Source: Nepenthes gracilis
Taxonomy: Eukaryota > Streptophyta > Magnoliopsida > Caryophyllales > Nepenthaceae
Assembly: GCA_033239525.1 (NCBI GenBank)
Contig: BSYO01000033.1
Coordinates: 3,153,501-3,217,500, forward strand
Length of the DNA: 64,000 bases
Direction of reading: 5' to 3'
Shown here piece by piece: positions 32,895 to 44,996 of this stretch (positions are counted from its first letter, which is position 1; the number at the start of each line of letters is the position of its first letter). Below the pieces are notes generated by a model. It was not told where the DNA came from, searched no databases, and worked only from the letters and a program-made list of their open reading frames with translations. The translations under genes and the position numbers were made by a program.

Positions 32895-35800
32895 TGTGAG
32901 TATCCGAGCCTAAATACTCAAGCACGTGGCTCGAGCCGCTCATGCGGACTAAAAATTTAAAACCAAATGCCATAAATTTTTCCTTTCAACTATTTCATTC
33001 ACTTGCATTTCTACATCATGATAACTCCATAAAGATAAAATACATAAATCTCAATAATAATTTAATCTCATCATCCGGCTATCAGGACCATCTTCTCATG
33101 CATTTTTCCTCCAAGTTAAGCGCTGTCAACTCAATCTGGAGCCAAGAAAATACAATGGTGAGCCAAAACCCAACAAGTGATATAATCAAAAACGCTAATA
33201 ATAATAACGATCTCGGATACCATCTACCAAGGTCTCAACATACTTTGACAACCTACTATATCCGAGACAGATTACAACACGTTGTAAACACGACTCTAGG
33301 CAAATAGGTCCCACAAGACCTGCACATCCAAAAATAATAAGAGTGCCAAAAACAGTGGTAATCCCCAGGAATTCGACATCAACAATGATTGGAAATTTTT
33401 CCGGTCCATATATCAGCGAGAACGACCAGCATACTCACGATAACAATACAACATAGATTCGATTGAATCCGAATATCACAGGATCCACACAAGGATACTG
33501 CCACCACAACAAATGAGGTACTCACAATTATAGAAAATTACAAGAAATCTCCCAGATCTTATTCCGTCATGGTGAACCAAAGGCTGCGTATATCCCCCGA
33601 CAGTTGGGTACTTGCACGAGCTACCCGATGCTCGCAAGTTTGACCACCGACTAAATCCATGGTCCTCAGAGACTCTGCCCCAAAAAGTACAGACGTCTCC
33701 CAAGCTTGCTCATCATCTGACTCAACCAGGACAGATGACCTCATCTACATGCTCCTCTTCCAACTCTACCAGGTACGGAAGACAACTCACACGTCAAACC
33801 CAGCATCCCCCGCCATGATATCCTCGATATCATGATTTACGATGTTCACATGGCCATAAGCATCCCGCCGAACTAGGCAAATGTACCTCAACACCACCAG
33901 GATACGAAAATCAGTATCGGATAAGTGTAGACCACATTAAAGTATCAAAGCCTCCCATTCGACCAGATACTTTAATGTTTTCATACACTCTCCTCAACTG
34001 TGACCGTAAGAAGCCAACAAATACACATACTCACACACCGAGTATAACGCAAAGAAAGTTTTGCAACATCAACAACAGAACGTCGTTCGATGCTGACCAG
34101 ACCATACTCACACCATCAAATCTAATACAAAGGAACGTATCTCAGGATATCCAAAGAAAATATATGGATCAAGATATGATTAGCTTAGCTACTTCACTAT
34201 TTTATTTTGGAGCGATGCCTACGATTAAGGCCAACAATATTTATTTTTAATTCAATTTTCCATCTCCAATTAATTTAACAAGGCTTCGACAATTAATTGA
34301 CAATATTTATTTCTACATACAGTCAGCATAACTCCTAACACAGGCCAATACACATTTATAAATACAACGTACGTAAACTTTAAATATTCTCTATGCTCTT
34401 TACCATACACACACGTATAACCACACATTAACATATATATATATATATATATCACACACATATACCGACGTTCACCATCCCCCAATTCCAGCCCAACATT
34501 TGGCCCACTAAACACACACACACAGACAATACACAACCAGGCCCAGCCCACGGCCCACACATAGCACGCCAGCCCATCACGCCCACATAGCACTTCACGC
34601 AGCTGCATCTGCTGCACTCCCCACACACACCTACTCACGTAGAGTAACAGCAACACACACACACAACCCACGCACGCAGCAATCTACTGCTCACATACCC
34701 ACACACATAGGACACACCCACACCTGGCTACACACGGCAGCCACACTGCCAACCCCACGGTTACACTCACACATAGCACCAGCACACCCACTGGAAGAAG
34801 CACACGCACGCTGCTCACTCCATTCTGCCACACACACCCGGACTCATCATACGCACACCCTGCACATGTATATTTATATGTATATATACACACACAGTAC
34901 ACAATAATCGTATATATGTATACACACAATAACCGAACCCATACCACGCACCGCATACACACAACAATTTAATCACCAAAATTTACAAATCTCTCCTTCA
35001 CAGACTCTCGGCCAAAACAGAATGCGATGCTCTGTTTTTCCCGATTTCTGTCTTCCGACACCATTCGACCAAATTCACAGCAACAAGCAGAATATAAGAG
35101 AAGAAGAAGAGGAATACTAATTTTGCAGAGAGAAATGGCCGGAGAGGAAATTTACTTGCGATTTGAACAGAAATGACGGTAGAGGAAATTCGCTTGTAAA
35201 ATTAGGGAAGAACGACAGTAGAGGAACACTTGCAATTAGAGAAGAAATGACAGTAAACGGAATTCACTTGCCTGATTTCACGGTTCCAGATAACGGCTTG
35301 AGTTCGGCTTCACCACGGCTCCGGTTTCGGCTTCAGCTCAGGGTTGGTTGTTCGACTTCGGCAACGAAATCGGCACGACTACAACGACCACGCTGACGAC
35401 GACACAGCAGCAGGGTTGACAACGGCGACGACAGTAAGGTACTCGAACGATGACGGCGACGGCAACCAAGCACAGTACTACCACGCAATCAGCCACCAGA
35501 CCTCACTCCACCCTCACTCACAGCTCCGATTTTCTTCAATTCACTCACCAGCACACACCCACCAACGAAAAGCTTAAATAGAACTATGGAAGTGAAACGG
35601 TGGGGAGGCAAAGGGAATCAGGCGGTTTGCCACGGCAGCAGCTTGTTGGAGTGAATATTCGAACGGAACGCCATGTTGGAAGCCGTTGGGAGCGAGAGAG
35701 AGCGAGAGAGAGAGATTCGGGAGAGACGAGAGGAAGAGAGGAAGTGGGGACGCGAGAATGGCAGAGGAGGATTCGAGAAGGAGGTGAGGTGGCCTGTTAT

Positions 35801-36010
35801 TAGTTTTATTATTATTATTATTATTATTATTTATACGTAAAACGTACATATATATATTAATAATATTATTATTATTTGTTAATTCATAAAACACACACAT
35901 ATATGTTAATATTATCACGTAAATATATATATTTATTTTCTTCTAGTATACTTAATAAATTTAATTTCATTCAATTAAATTTTAATCACATCTATAAAAA
36001 TATCCGGACA
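32895..36010 (-). mobile_element. Nested long solo LTR, Ty3-like
   Basis: The Tork gag frame stops at about 36010 after M-G-I-x-F-K-D and resumes at about 32890 with L-P-D-S-S-E-V, so the DNA between is an insertion. Read on the minus strand it starts TGTCCGGATA and ends GGATACTCACA, i.e. TG...CA. It has no coding domain, carries an AT-rich start and a GC-rich middle (about 35150-35800), and contains (TTA)n at 35805-35831, (TA)n at 34434-34451 and a long CA/GT-rich stretch at 34380-34970. The size and layout suggest a Tekay/Del-type Ty3 solo LTR. No clean TSD was found. Confidence 0.65.
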
Positions 36011-36470
36011 TTATACCTAATCTTTAAACTAGATACCCATACTACTTAATTGGTCCACACATTTTTGAAACTCATTCAAGTGGTCAATAATGGATAAACC
36101 CTCCTTGTACCTCACCTACATCAACTTCATTAAGTGAAACAATTTATTATTGCCGGTTTTAGAAACGTAGAGCATTTCTAACTTTTCCCACAATATCTTC
36201 GCATTCATCTCATTTCAAATATAATTATACACATTGTTGTCCATAAACTGTCGAACATATCTATAATCCTGTTCATATTCAAATGCCCATTCCTCCTCAA
36301 ATTTTGTCTTGGGTTTCTGTGTCGTGAACACCGAAAAATGCATCTCTTTGACGAACAACAAGTCAATTATCTTGCTCCTCTAGATATTATAGTTTGTGTC
36401 GTTCAGGCAAATCATCTTATTTTTAGCCTCCATTAATTCCCACCAAACTCAATAGCCGGCACTAACAATC
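36011..36470 (-). pseudogene. Tork gag, N-terminal part
   Basis: On the minus strand an ATG at about 36432 opens a gag with L-N-D-T-N-Y, then K-I-I-D-L-L-F-V-K and later L-W-E-K-L-E. It continues towards 36011, where the nested solo LTR cuts it. Several in-frame stops are present. The rest of gag lies beyond the insertion, at 32880 and below. Confidence 0.8.
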
Positions 36471-36485
36471 TTCTTTGATACCATT

Positions 36486-37224
36486 TGTTGGGGATCGGTA
36501 TATAAATTAGCTGGATTGAGAGGAAAGAAAAAGGATGATAACAATAAATATCAGATAAATAATAACCACACGATAGAGAGAAAAATGAAACATACAATTT
36601 TATGTGAAAGTCCTCTTCTGAATAAAAAAGAAAAATCATGGGACGATTCTTCTATAAATTTTTACTATAAAAATAGTTACAAAAACCTCAAGAAATAAAA
36701 TACAAGAGTTCGACTTCTTATATTGTTCAATGACCCGAGTAGCAATGATGACAATATATTTAAGATGAGTTTTCTTGCATTTCTCTCACTTACGACGCTC
36801 ATTGGTCTAAATCTCGCAAATCACTCACCTGCTCTAGATTTTTACATGTGATTTGTTACACCAACTATCGAGCACTAACTTTCCAATTGTCATTTCCCAT
36901 GCTTTCATCAATTCCCGTACTTTTGGTAAATTATGGTCAACCTTTAGCATCTTCAATCGAGCCAGCCCCCATCAGTCCAACTGATACTCTTCAGTTCGGC
37001 CAACCCTCTTCAATCCAACCGACCCTCTATTTCGTCATCTAGTCGCCCTTCAATGTCAACAATTCGGCTGGACGTCCTTCAGCCACTCACCATGCGCGTT
37101 TTGAGTAAATAAAACACAACAATATTCTGCCTTGGTATTATATCCCATGTGAGTGTTTAACCGAACATTCGATTAACCTATCAATCGGATATAAACTCAT
37201 ATAAAAGCGATCTATATTCTGACA
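36486..37224 (-). repeat. 5' LTR of the Tork element at 28611
   Basis: It starts TGTTGGGG and ends CTGACA in plus orientation, and pairs with 28611-29334. It abuts the MYB pseudogene. Confidence 0.8.
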
Positions 37225-37309
37225 CTTGTTTATTATGTCTTATAAGAAGATATGAAGACTGCTTTGTATCTTCTTCCTCCGTTGATATCTTATAAGAAAA
37301 GAGAGAACC

Positions 37310-38463
37310 GTCTTCTTCTTCCTCCTTGATTATATTCAGTCGACAGCCCTCTGTGCCCCCTTGCCATTATGACATGCCAGTGGTTCTTGACTGCATTGTC
37401 ATTTCTCCTAGGGAGTAGCGTGACTATCGATGCCCATTTGGTGCCATATGCTGTATGAGCCTGCATTGCCCTCTCCTTTCTTCTTCTGTAAAAGCCCTTC
37501 TGTTAATCTCTAGGTCTTGCTGGCTAGAATCACTCGTATCAAACTATTGAAAATCCCTAAATAATCTGAAATGTGGGCTTCTCTCAAAGAAATTAGAAAC
37601 AATTTCTCTCTTATACAATTGCCTGGGAGTACTAAACCATTTGCTTCTCCCTTTTTAACAATTAGATCAAAATCAATGGCTGTTATTAATAAAAATAATA
37701 ATAAATATAATTATAATTTTTTTTATTTTTTATGGTATTAATATCTATTTGATAGAAAATTCAATATATAAAATTAAAAATAACTATTTAGATAGTGCCA
37801 TTTAAAATTTAAATTTTACCCGTTAATTTTTTAATTTCAATATTTAAATGAGTCGAAGCAAATACGGCAACACCACCCACCCTTTAAACTACATGTCCAA
37901 GAAGGCTGTTTAGCCTTTCATGATATTAAACTAAATGGCTAAAATTGCCCTTAGAAACAAGTTTATAAACCGTCTATCTAAGTGGTAGGTGAATACTAAT
38001 TTATAGGACAGAAAAATAGCTGATTGTATTATATAAAGAGCATTCTTATATCAATAAAGTAAATAATTTTTTTAATAAAATATAATTAAATTATATCATT
38101 TTTGACTATTTAAAAAAATAATTAAATATAAGTGATCAATTCTGATAAATCTCAAAAAAATGATTTATGCCCTACAAAAACAAAACAAAAAAGAGAAAAG
38201 TAGAGGTTTAGGCATTTTGCTTAGCAAGAGAGAGAATCATATCCCCGATCTTCTTTCCAATTTCTCTGCCATGAAGCTCCAATGCTGAGGGCCATAGATG
38301 GCAACAAGTTCCTTGAGCTTCGTATCTTCCAATGTCCTCAGTGTCCTCTGGCACTGAACTTTATCTGCACACACTCAGTTTCCTTGGCACTCTCTTCATG
38401 GCTATGGAAGTTGTCTTCTTCTTAAGTGACATCAAGATCCTTGCTCTCATGCCCATTACTCAT
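37310..38463 (-). pseudogene. R2R3-MYB transcription factor pseudogene (C-R-G-H-W type)
   Basis: Minus strand. Exon 1 (38463 to about 38243) opens with ATG, has a TAA at codon 14, then A-R-G-H and, after a 1-base loss, L-E-D-T-K-L-K-E-L-V, Y-G-P-Q-H-W-S and A-E-K-L-E-R-R-S-G. This is the R2 repeat of the MYB subgroup that includes AtMYB52/56/105/117. The splice donor after R-S-G reads AT instead of GT. A second piece (about 37525-37310) carries the R3 repeat: [10 protein letters not shown], a frameshift, then Y-G-T-K-W-A-S-I and [14 protein letters not shown]. The C-terminal region was not found. The gene would have bound DNA as a developmental regulator but is clearly dead here. Confidence 0.85.
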
Positions 38464-38469
38464 TGAGTC

Positions 38470-39379
38470 TTAATCACGTTCTATTTAGATCCTGTGTAAA
38501 GAGTAAAAATATAAAATATACAAACATATAATATATGAAATGTATATTTTCTTTTAATTGCCTAACAAACAATTAAGATTTCTCAAATACCTCATTAAAT
38601 ATAAGTGATCGTTCATCAATTTAAATGATATATTTTATTATTTTAAGTTCTCATCCCCACTTTGAATCTGACAGAGAATTTTTTGATTTGTAAAAAAGAA
38701 AAATAATTTATTTACAATGCATAAATAACATTTTATATGACTAATTACTAACTTAAACTTGCATTTGTTATAATTGAGTAGGAACAACATTCACACAAAG
38801 GTAATGTAAAATAGCATTTTTTTTTACCTTGATTTTAACGTTTAAATATTATCTTAAATCTAAATTTTTTACTTTTAAAATATAAAAATATATTATTTTA
38901 TTTGTTTTTTGTAAATATTATTCTAAATTTATTGAATTATATCAATATGAGTGTAATCTTAAAATAAATAAATTATCGACTAGTTTGTATAGTGGTTGCA
39001 AATGTAGCATTATAATGTAAACTATAGTGAAGTAGGGATGGTTTTATTTTTCTCTCCTCATTCAACTTTACATATGTTTTAGCATATTATTTTCTGTAAT
39101 ATTTTTTTGAATATTTGAGAACTTATTTATATTTGCATATACATAATTTATTTATAAATATCATGATTTATATTTATATATTTACTATTAATATCAAAAC
39201 ATAACATATATAATACTTAATAATATAACTTATTAATAACTTTAAGATTATAAAGATAAAAATTCTATTAAATGACAATATTTTCGACTCCCAATCCCTG
39301 CCATTTTCTTTCCTGCTTAACTTCAACACTAGCTACATATGTATGAGACCCGTTGTGATCATTTTTTCACCAAGCTCAT
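38470..39379. other. AT-rich spacer
   Basis: It contains the former upstream region of the MYB pseudogene. Nothing else was recognised. Confidence 0.45.
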
Positions 39380-39384
39380 CTTTT

Positions 39385-40156
39385 GGTTAGTTCTAAAAGC
39401 TTGTTTGAATCACAATAAAATATGCAATAGGCTAAGTCAAGCACACGAACAACACGCACAAACAGAAAAACGAGATTTTTACGTGGAAAACTCCCTAAGA
39501 AACGAGGGAGAAAAACCACGGGACACGAGTCAAAGTTTCCACTATATGTTGTTGGTCGATTACACAAACCCGGTTACACAAACCCCAAATCAACCAAAAA
39601 CAGTTCCAACTAATGTGGACAGCCCGTACAAGAAGAATAAAAGCATAAGAGAAGAGATGGAACCCGGTAGACAAGCTTCACGGTAGCAATAGTCACGTAC
39701 GTGGGATCACCGAAGACTGGAAATTGATTGACAACCCGAACGGAGACTCAATCCTTCCTCTTCTCCTTCTTATCTGTCGTTTCTCTCTTGTTCTCTCTAA
39801 AAACGGCGCTCCAAACAGTTCTGAAATTACCCTAAAAGAAAATCGCGCGTTTTATATCGCAGGCGGCCGCTCGAGCGGCTGGCGAGCATCCAGCGAGCGG
39901 CCGTCATTCTGGCTATACCGCTCGAGCGCCTATCGAGCGGGTATCGAGCGGGAGACATCCTGGATTATTCGCTCGAGCGCCAGCGAGCACCAGGCGAGCG
40001 GCTGACATTCTGGAAATATGGCTCGAGCGCCAAAGTGAGTGAAGCATGAGCGGCCGAGACATTGAACGCGTTTTCTACATGCGGTGAGGATATGGGCCTC
40101 CACCCGCCTCATCAAATTGGGTATGGACCCACTCGAGAGTGACCCATAACCCAACA
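39385..40156 (-). repeat. 3' LTR of the Tork element at 39385
   Basis: 772 bp. Nearly identical to 44223-44991 in its first 400 bases, with clusters of small indels in the GC-rich cgagcg section (about 39860-40070). Confidence 0.95.
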
Positions 40157-40165
40157 AACTTCCCC

Positions 40166-43100
40166 TCACAACTGTGTGGGGCCATACGCCATCATCCCGG
40201 CGATAGCACAGCAAGTTGCAAGCTTCCCCTTCTGTAAGATCTTGGTCATCATATCTGAACCATTCTCCTCGGTCCCGATCTTTTCCAACACCAACAAACC
40301 CATGTCAAAGACATTCCGCACCCATTGATACCTCACATCAATGTGCTTTGACTTGGCGTGAAAAGATGAATTCTTGCTAAGATGGATTGCACTCTGACTG
40401 TCACAAAGCAATACATACCGGTTCTGCTTGAGACCAAGTTCCCGAACGAACTTCTTCATCCATAGCATCTCCTTGCTTGCTTCCGTAATAGCAATAAATT
40501 CCGCTTCAGTAGTAGAGAGAGCAACACATTTTTGCAATCTCGATTGCCAGGAGACAGCTCCTCCTGCAAACATAACTAAGTACCCCGAAGTGGACTTCCG
40601 TGAGTCAACATCACCCGCCATATCCGCATCGGTATATCCAACCCAGCAGAGGCTCATTGCTTCCAAAGCACAAACATGCTTGAAGTTCCCGAAGATACTT
40701 GAGGAATCCATTTTACAGCGGACCAATGCTCCTTACGGATTTGATAAATAACGACTAACAACTCCCACAGCAAAGGCTATATCCGGTCTCGTACATACCA
40801 TGGCATACATTAGGCTACCTACAGCTGAAGAATAAGGTATACCTTTCATGCGTGCCTTTTCATCTTCAGTAGATGGACATTGACGAGTACTAAGCTTGAA
40901 GTAATTGTCCAGCGGTGTGCTTACTGATTTTGCCTTTTCCATGTTGAAACGTTGAAGCACTTTCTCCACGTACCTTTCTTGTGACATCCATAGCTTTCTT
41001 GATTTGCGGTCGCGAAAAATTCTAATTCCTAGAATTTGCTTTGCCGGTCCCAAATCCTTCATAGCAAAGGATTTCCCAAGTTGTCGCTTCAACTCCGCAA
41101 TCCGAGAGGTATTTCGCCCAACAATCAACATATCATCCGCATAGAGCAAAAGAATAATAAAATCATCCTTCGAGAAAGTCTGAACGAAAACACAATGATC
41201 CGAGGCAGTTTTCTGATAGCCCTGACTGACCATGACAGACTCAAACTTCTGTACAATTGTCTTGGAGCTTGCTTCAAGCCATACGACTCTTCTTGAGATG
41301 ACACACCAAATTCTCCTTCCCCTCGACAAGGAAACCCTCCGGTTGTTCCATGTAGATTTCTTCTTCAAGGTCACCATGAAGAAACGCTCGTCCGCACATC
41401 CATCTGTTCTACCTCCGTGTCAAAAGAGCCAATCCCAACACCACTCGAATAGAAGACATCTTCACCACGGGTGCAAAGATCTCATCGAAGTCAACACCCT
41501 TCCGTTGATTAAAGCCCTTCACAACCAATCTTGCTTTGTACCTCGGTTGTGAGCTGTTTTCATCGGTCTTCAATCTGAAGACCCACTTGTTCTTCAATGC
41601 TCTTCTTCCCTTCGGCAGTCTTGTCAACTCAAAAGTATGATTCTCATGCAGCGATACCATTTCTTCTTGCATTGCTTCCATCCACTCCGCTTTGTGCTCA
41701 TCCTCCATAGCTTCCTCGAAGCATTCGGGCTCTCCTCCATCTGTGAGTAAAACATACTCCTCGGCTGACAGACGAGAAGGAGGTCTTCGATCTCTCGTGG
41801 ATCGTCGGAGTGGAATAGGCTCAATAGACTCTGCAGTGTCAGGATGAATGGCCTCATCCTCATCACTATCGGGCACTGCAGTCTCGTGATCTTCTTCATT
41901 TTCAGCAATGCCTTGACCTTCGTTCTGGCCGACTAACAGTGTGTCGGCCGTGAAAATCTGATTCGCGTGCATACTGTCATCATCCTTGAGACAAACTCAA
42001 CCTTTGCCGATGTCCTCTATAGTCTCGTTCTCAACAAACACAACATCCCTAGATCGAACCAGCTTCTCTTCTCAATAGGATCATACAAACGATACCCAAA
42101 TTCATCTTCCCCATAACCGAGAAATATGCACATAAATCGGTCTTTGACTCTAGCTTGGTCCTTTCATCTTTGGGAACGTGAACAAAAGCCTTGCATCCGA
42201 ATACACGCAAGTGATCGTAGGATACATCTTTCCCTAGGTCCATATCTTTTGAGGGGAACTTCACCATTCAAGGTACTATGTGGAGACAAGTTGACGACAT
42301 GAGCCACGGCCCTCAAGGCTTCCCCCCAAAACGATCCAGGCAGCTTCGCCTCCGAAAGCACACATCGGACCCTCTCCATCAAAGTTCCATTCATCCTTTC
42401 GGCTACCCCATTCAATTGCGGTGTCTTCGGTGGAGTCTTTTGATGACGAATTCCATGTGATCGACAGTACTCATCAAAAGCTCCAATGTACTCCCCACCA
42501 TTATCACTTCGGATGCACTTTAATTTCTTCCCCGTTTGCCTCTCAACCAAGGCATGAAAGTGCTTGAAGAAAATAAGAGCTTGATCCTTCGATTTCAGCG
42601 GATACACCCATAATTTTCGGGAACAGTCATCAATAAAAGTGATGAAATAGAGTGCACCTCCGAGAGTCTTCACCTTGAATGGACCACATATGTCGGAGTG
42701 GACCAATTCAAGAAGATCGCTCTTCCTTGTAGATGAGTTGCCGTTGAATGAAATCCGCCGTTGCTTTCCGGCCATGCAATGAGAACAATTCTTGATTGTT
42801 TGTCTTCACACCCCGAAGATAGTCTTTCTTCGCCAAAGCAGATTCAGCCCCTTCTCACCCATGTGACTCAACCGACGGTGCCACAAAACCAAAGCTCCTC
42901 ATCTCTAGCAACATGCACATCTCCCGCTGCAATCGAAGCTTGCAACATATACAAATTAGAAACTTTTTCGCTTCTAGCCACAACTAGAGACCCTCTAGTC
43001 AACTTCCATGCTCCCTTGGAAGGTCTTTGCAAAAACCCTCATCATCAAGCTTACCGGTGAGATTAGATTCAATCGACATCCGGGAACATGTCTAACGTCC

Positions 43101-43345
43101 CTCAATGACAATTTGGTTCCAATGCTTGTGGTGAGACACACATCACCATAGCCAGCAATACGGGACATAGCTTCATTGCCCATTTTCAACACTCCAAAAT
43201 CGCCAGGAGTGTATGATGTGAAGAACTCTTTTCTTGACGTGACGTGAAGTGAAGCTCCACTGTCCACCACCCAGCTAGTCTCAAGATCTGCTAGATTCAC
43301 CACCTCATCCTCTTGGCACACTAGCCAAAGATCAGCCCCGGTAAC
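40166..43345 (-). pseudogene. Tork pol: protease, integrase, RT, RNase H
   Basis: Minus strand. Protease is at about 43290-43250 (W-V-V-D-S-G-A-S-L-H). Integrase is at 42775-42160 (V-H-S-D-I-C-G-P, F-I-D-D-C-S-R-K, N-G-V-A-E-R-M-N). RT is at about 41700-40760, with R-Y-K-A-R-L-V-V-K-G-F and Y-A-D-D at 41132-41143. RNase H is at 40726-40166 (Y-T-D-A-D-M-A-G-D, L-S-T-T-E-A-E-F, C-D-S-Q-S-A-I). The frame is broken near 42265, 42000, 41400 and 40730, mostly by small indels. The domains themselves look little decayed. Confidence 0.93.
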
Positions 43346-44170
43346 AACAGTAGCTCTTTCTTCTTCCCGAGTCTTGTCAGTCTTTCTCTCACTACCTTCA
43401 GCATTCTCACGCTTTCATTTGTAGCAGTGCTTCTTGATGTGGCCCTTTTTGCCACAGTGATGGCACTCCAAATTCGATATCCTGGACCGTGACTTGCTGC
43501 GTCCTTTCTCCCCGATTTCGATGGCGGCTTTTACTCCTTCCCCTGGATTCGATAACTAGCACCTCGAGTGAGAAGACGATGATGTCCTTGTGATCATCCG
43601 GACTCGTTCATAAGCAAAGAGGCAATAACTTCATCCAACATCGAGTATCCTTCTTTGAGCAAAGCAAGGTCGTGACGATATGATCATAGGTGGCGGCAAA
43701 GAGGCCAAGTAGAACCAAGTGCCTTGTCCTCCTCATTGATTTTCTCATCAAGAGCGACCATCTCGTCGTCGATATCCGGTTGAATTCATCCAAGTGCTTC
43801 TCAAAGCTCCCTCCTTCGATAACCTCAACCCATAAAACCGCTTCTTCACATGCAACCGGTTTGTCAAAGATTTTGACTTGTAGCGGCTCTCAATTTCTCC
43901 CAGATCTCCGCCGGATCAGTTAGGGCCAATAACTTCTTGCGGTGTGTTGTCCGCTAGGCACAACTTAATAGTAGAATTTGCAAGATCTCTCTTGTCTTGC
44001 CAGTCTTCATCGGTCATTTTTTCAGGCTTTTCATCTATCTTCTTCAAAGCCTTCACTGTCCCCTCTCTCGTCAAAACATTCTTCACTCTCTCTTGCCAGA
44101 GAATGAAATTCCCTTGTCCGTTAAATTGCTCAATACCAAAAGGTAGATTCTTCGACGAAGAAGATGCCAT
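43346..44170 (-). pseudogene. Tork gag with CCHC zinc knuckle
   Basis: An ATG at 44170 opens M-A-S-S-S-S-K, then F-N-G-Q-G-N-F-I-L-W and R-D-L-A-N-S-T-I-K-L-C-L, typical of Copia gag. The frame stops at 43916 and continues in other frames. The zinc knuckle at about 43421-43470 is intact (C-H-H-C-G-K-K-G-H-I-K-K-H-C). In an active element it would pack the RNA into particles. Confidence 0.88.
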
Positions 44171-44222
44171 TGATTCAAACAACTCACAAGACCCAACACA
44201 AACCAAGATCTCTGATACCACT

Positions 44223-44991
44223 TGTTAGTTCTAAAAGCTTGTTTGAATCACAATAAAATATGCAATAGGCTAAGTCAAGCACACGAACAGCACGCACAAA
44301 CAGAAAAGACGAGATTTTTACGTGGAAAACTCCCTAAGAAACGAGGGAGAAAAACCACGGGACACGGAGTCCAAAGTTTCCACTATATGTTGTTGGTCGG
44401 TTACACAAACCCGGTTACACAAACCCCAAATCAACCAAAAACAGTTCCAACTAATGTGGACAGCCCGTACAAGAAGAATAAAAGCATAAGAGAAGAGATG
44501 GAACCCGGTAGACAAGCTTCACGGTAGCAATAGTCACGTCATTAGGATCACCGAAGGCGGAAATTGATTGACAACCCGAACGGAGACTCAATCCTTCCTC
44601 TTCTCCTTCTTATCTGTCGTTTCTCTCTTGTTCTCTCTAAAAACGGGCGCTCAAACAGATTCAAATTACCTAAAAGAAAATCGTATGCGTTTTATATCGC
44701 AGGCGGCCGCTCGGCGGTGGCGAGCATCCGGCCGAGCGGCCGTCATTCCCAGCTATACCGCTCGAGCGCCTATCGAGCGGTATCGAAAGGAGACATCTGG
44801 ATTATTCGCTCGGCGCGCCGAGCACCAAAGCGAGCGGCCGACATTTACGGAAATATGGCTCGAGCGCCCAGTGAGCATGTGGTGAGCGGCCGAGACATTG
44901 AAACGTTTTCTACATGCGGTGAGGATATGGGCCTCCACCCGCCTCATCAAATTGGGTATGGACCCACTCGGGAGTGACCCATAACCCAACA
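44223..44991 (-). repeat. 5' LTR of the Tork element at 39385
   Basis: 769 bp starting TGTTAG and ending CCCAACA in plus orientation, followed by TSD CTTTT. Confidence 0.95.
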
Positions 44992-44996
44992 CTTTT

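Larger units (their letters stand above)
28611..37224 (-). mobile_element. Tork-lineage Copia element, decayed, split by a nested solo LTR
   Basis: Related LTRs lie at 28611-29334 (3' LTR in element sense) and 36486-37224 (5' LTR). Between them, on the minus strand, are gag, protease, integrase, RT and RNase H remnants similar to those of the element at 39385. A tRNA-Met-type primer site ('tggtatcaaag' on the minus strand) abuts the 5' LTR at 36475-36485, and a purine tract abuts the 3' LTR. CTTG at both edges may be what is left of a TSD. About 3.1 kb of other DNA (32895-36010) interrupts gag. Both LTRs and all frames are strongly diverged, so this is the oldest of the three Tork copies. Confidence 0.85.
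39385..44991 (-). mobile_element. Full-length Tork-lineage Copia element, TSD CTTTT
   Basis: LTRs at 39385-40156 (3') and 44223-44991 (5') flank a minus-strand gag-pol. CTTTT lies just outside both ends (39380-39384 and 44992-44996). The primer site next to the 5' LTR reads TGGTATCAGAGATC on the minus strand (about 44207-44220), for a Met tRNA. A purine tract 'gaggggaagtt' precedes the 3' LTR. The polyprotein resembles the Tnt1/Tto1 type. Several frameshifts break it, but long stretches are intact and all catalytic motifs seen are kept, so it is younger than the element at 28611. Confidence 0.97.

Noticed and set aside
34270..34962. Long minus-strand open frames rich in Cys and Val
   Set aside because: They translate a CA/GT-rich low-complexity stretch inside the nested solo LTR.
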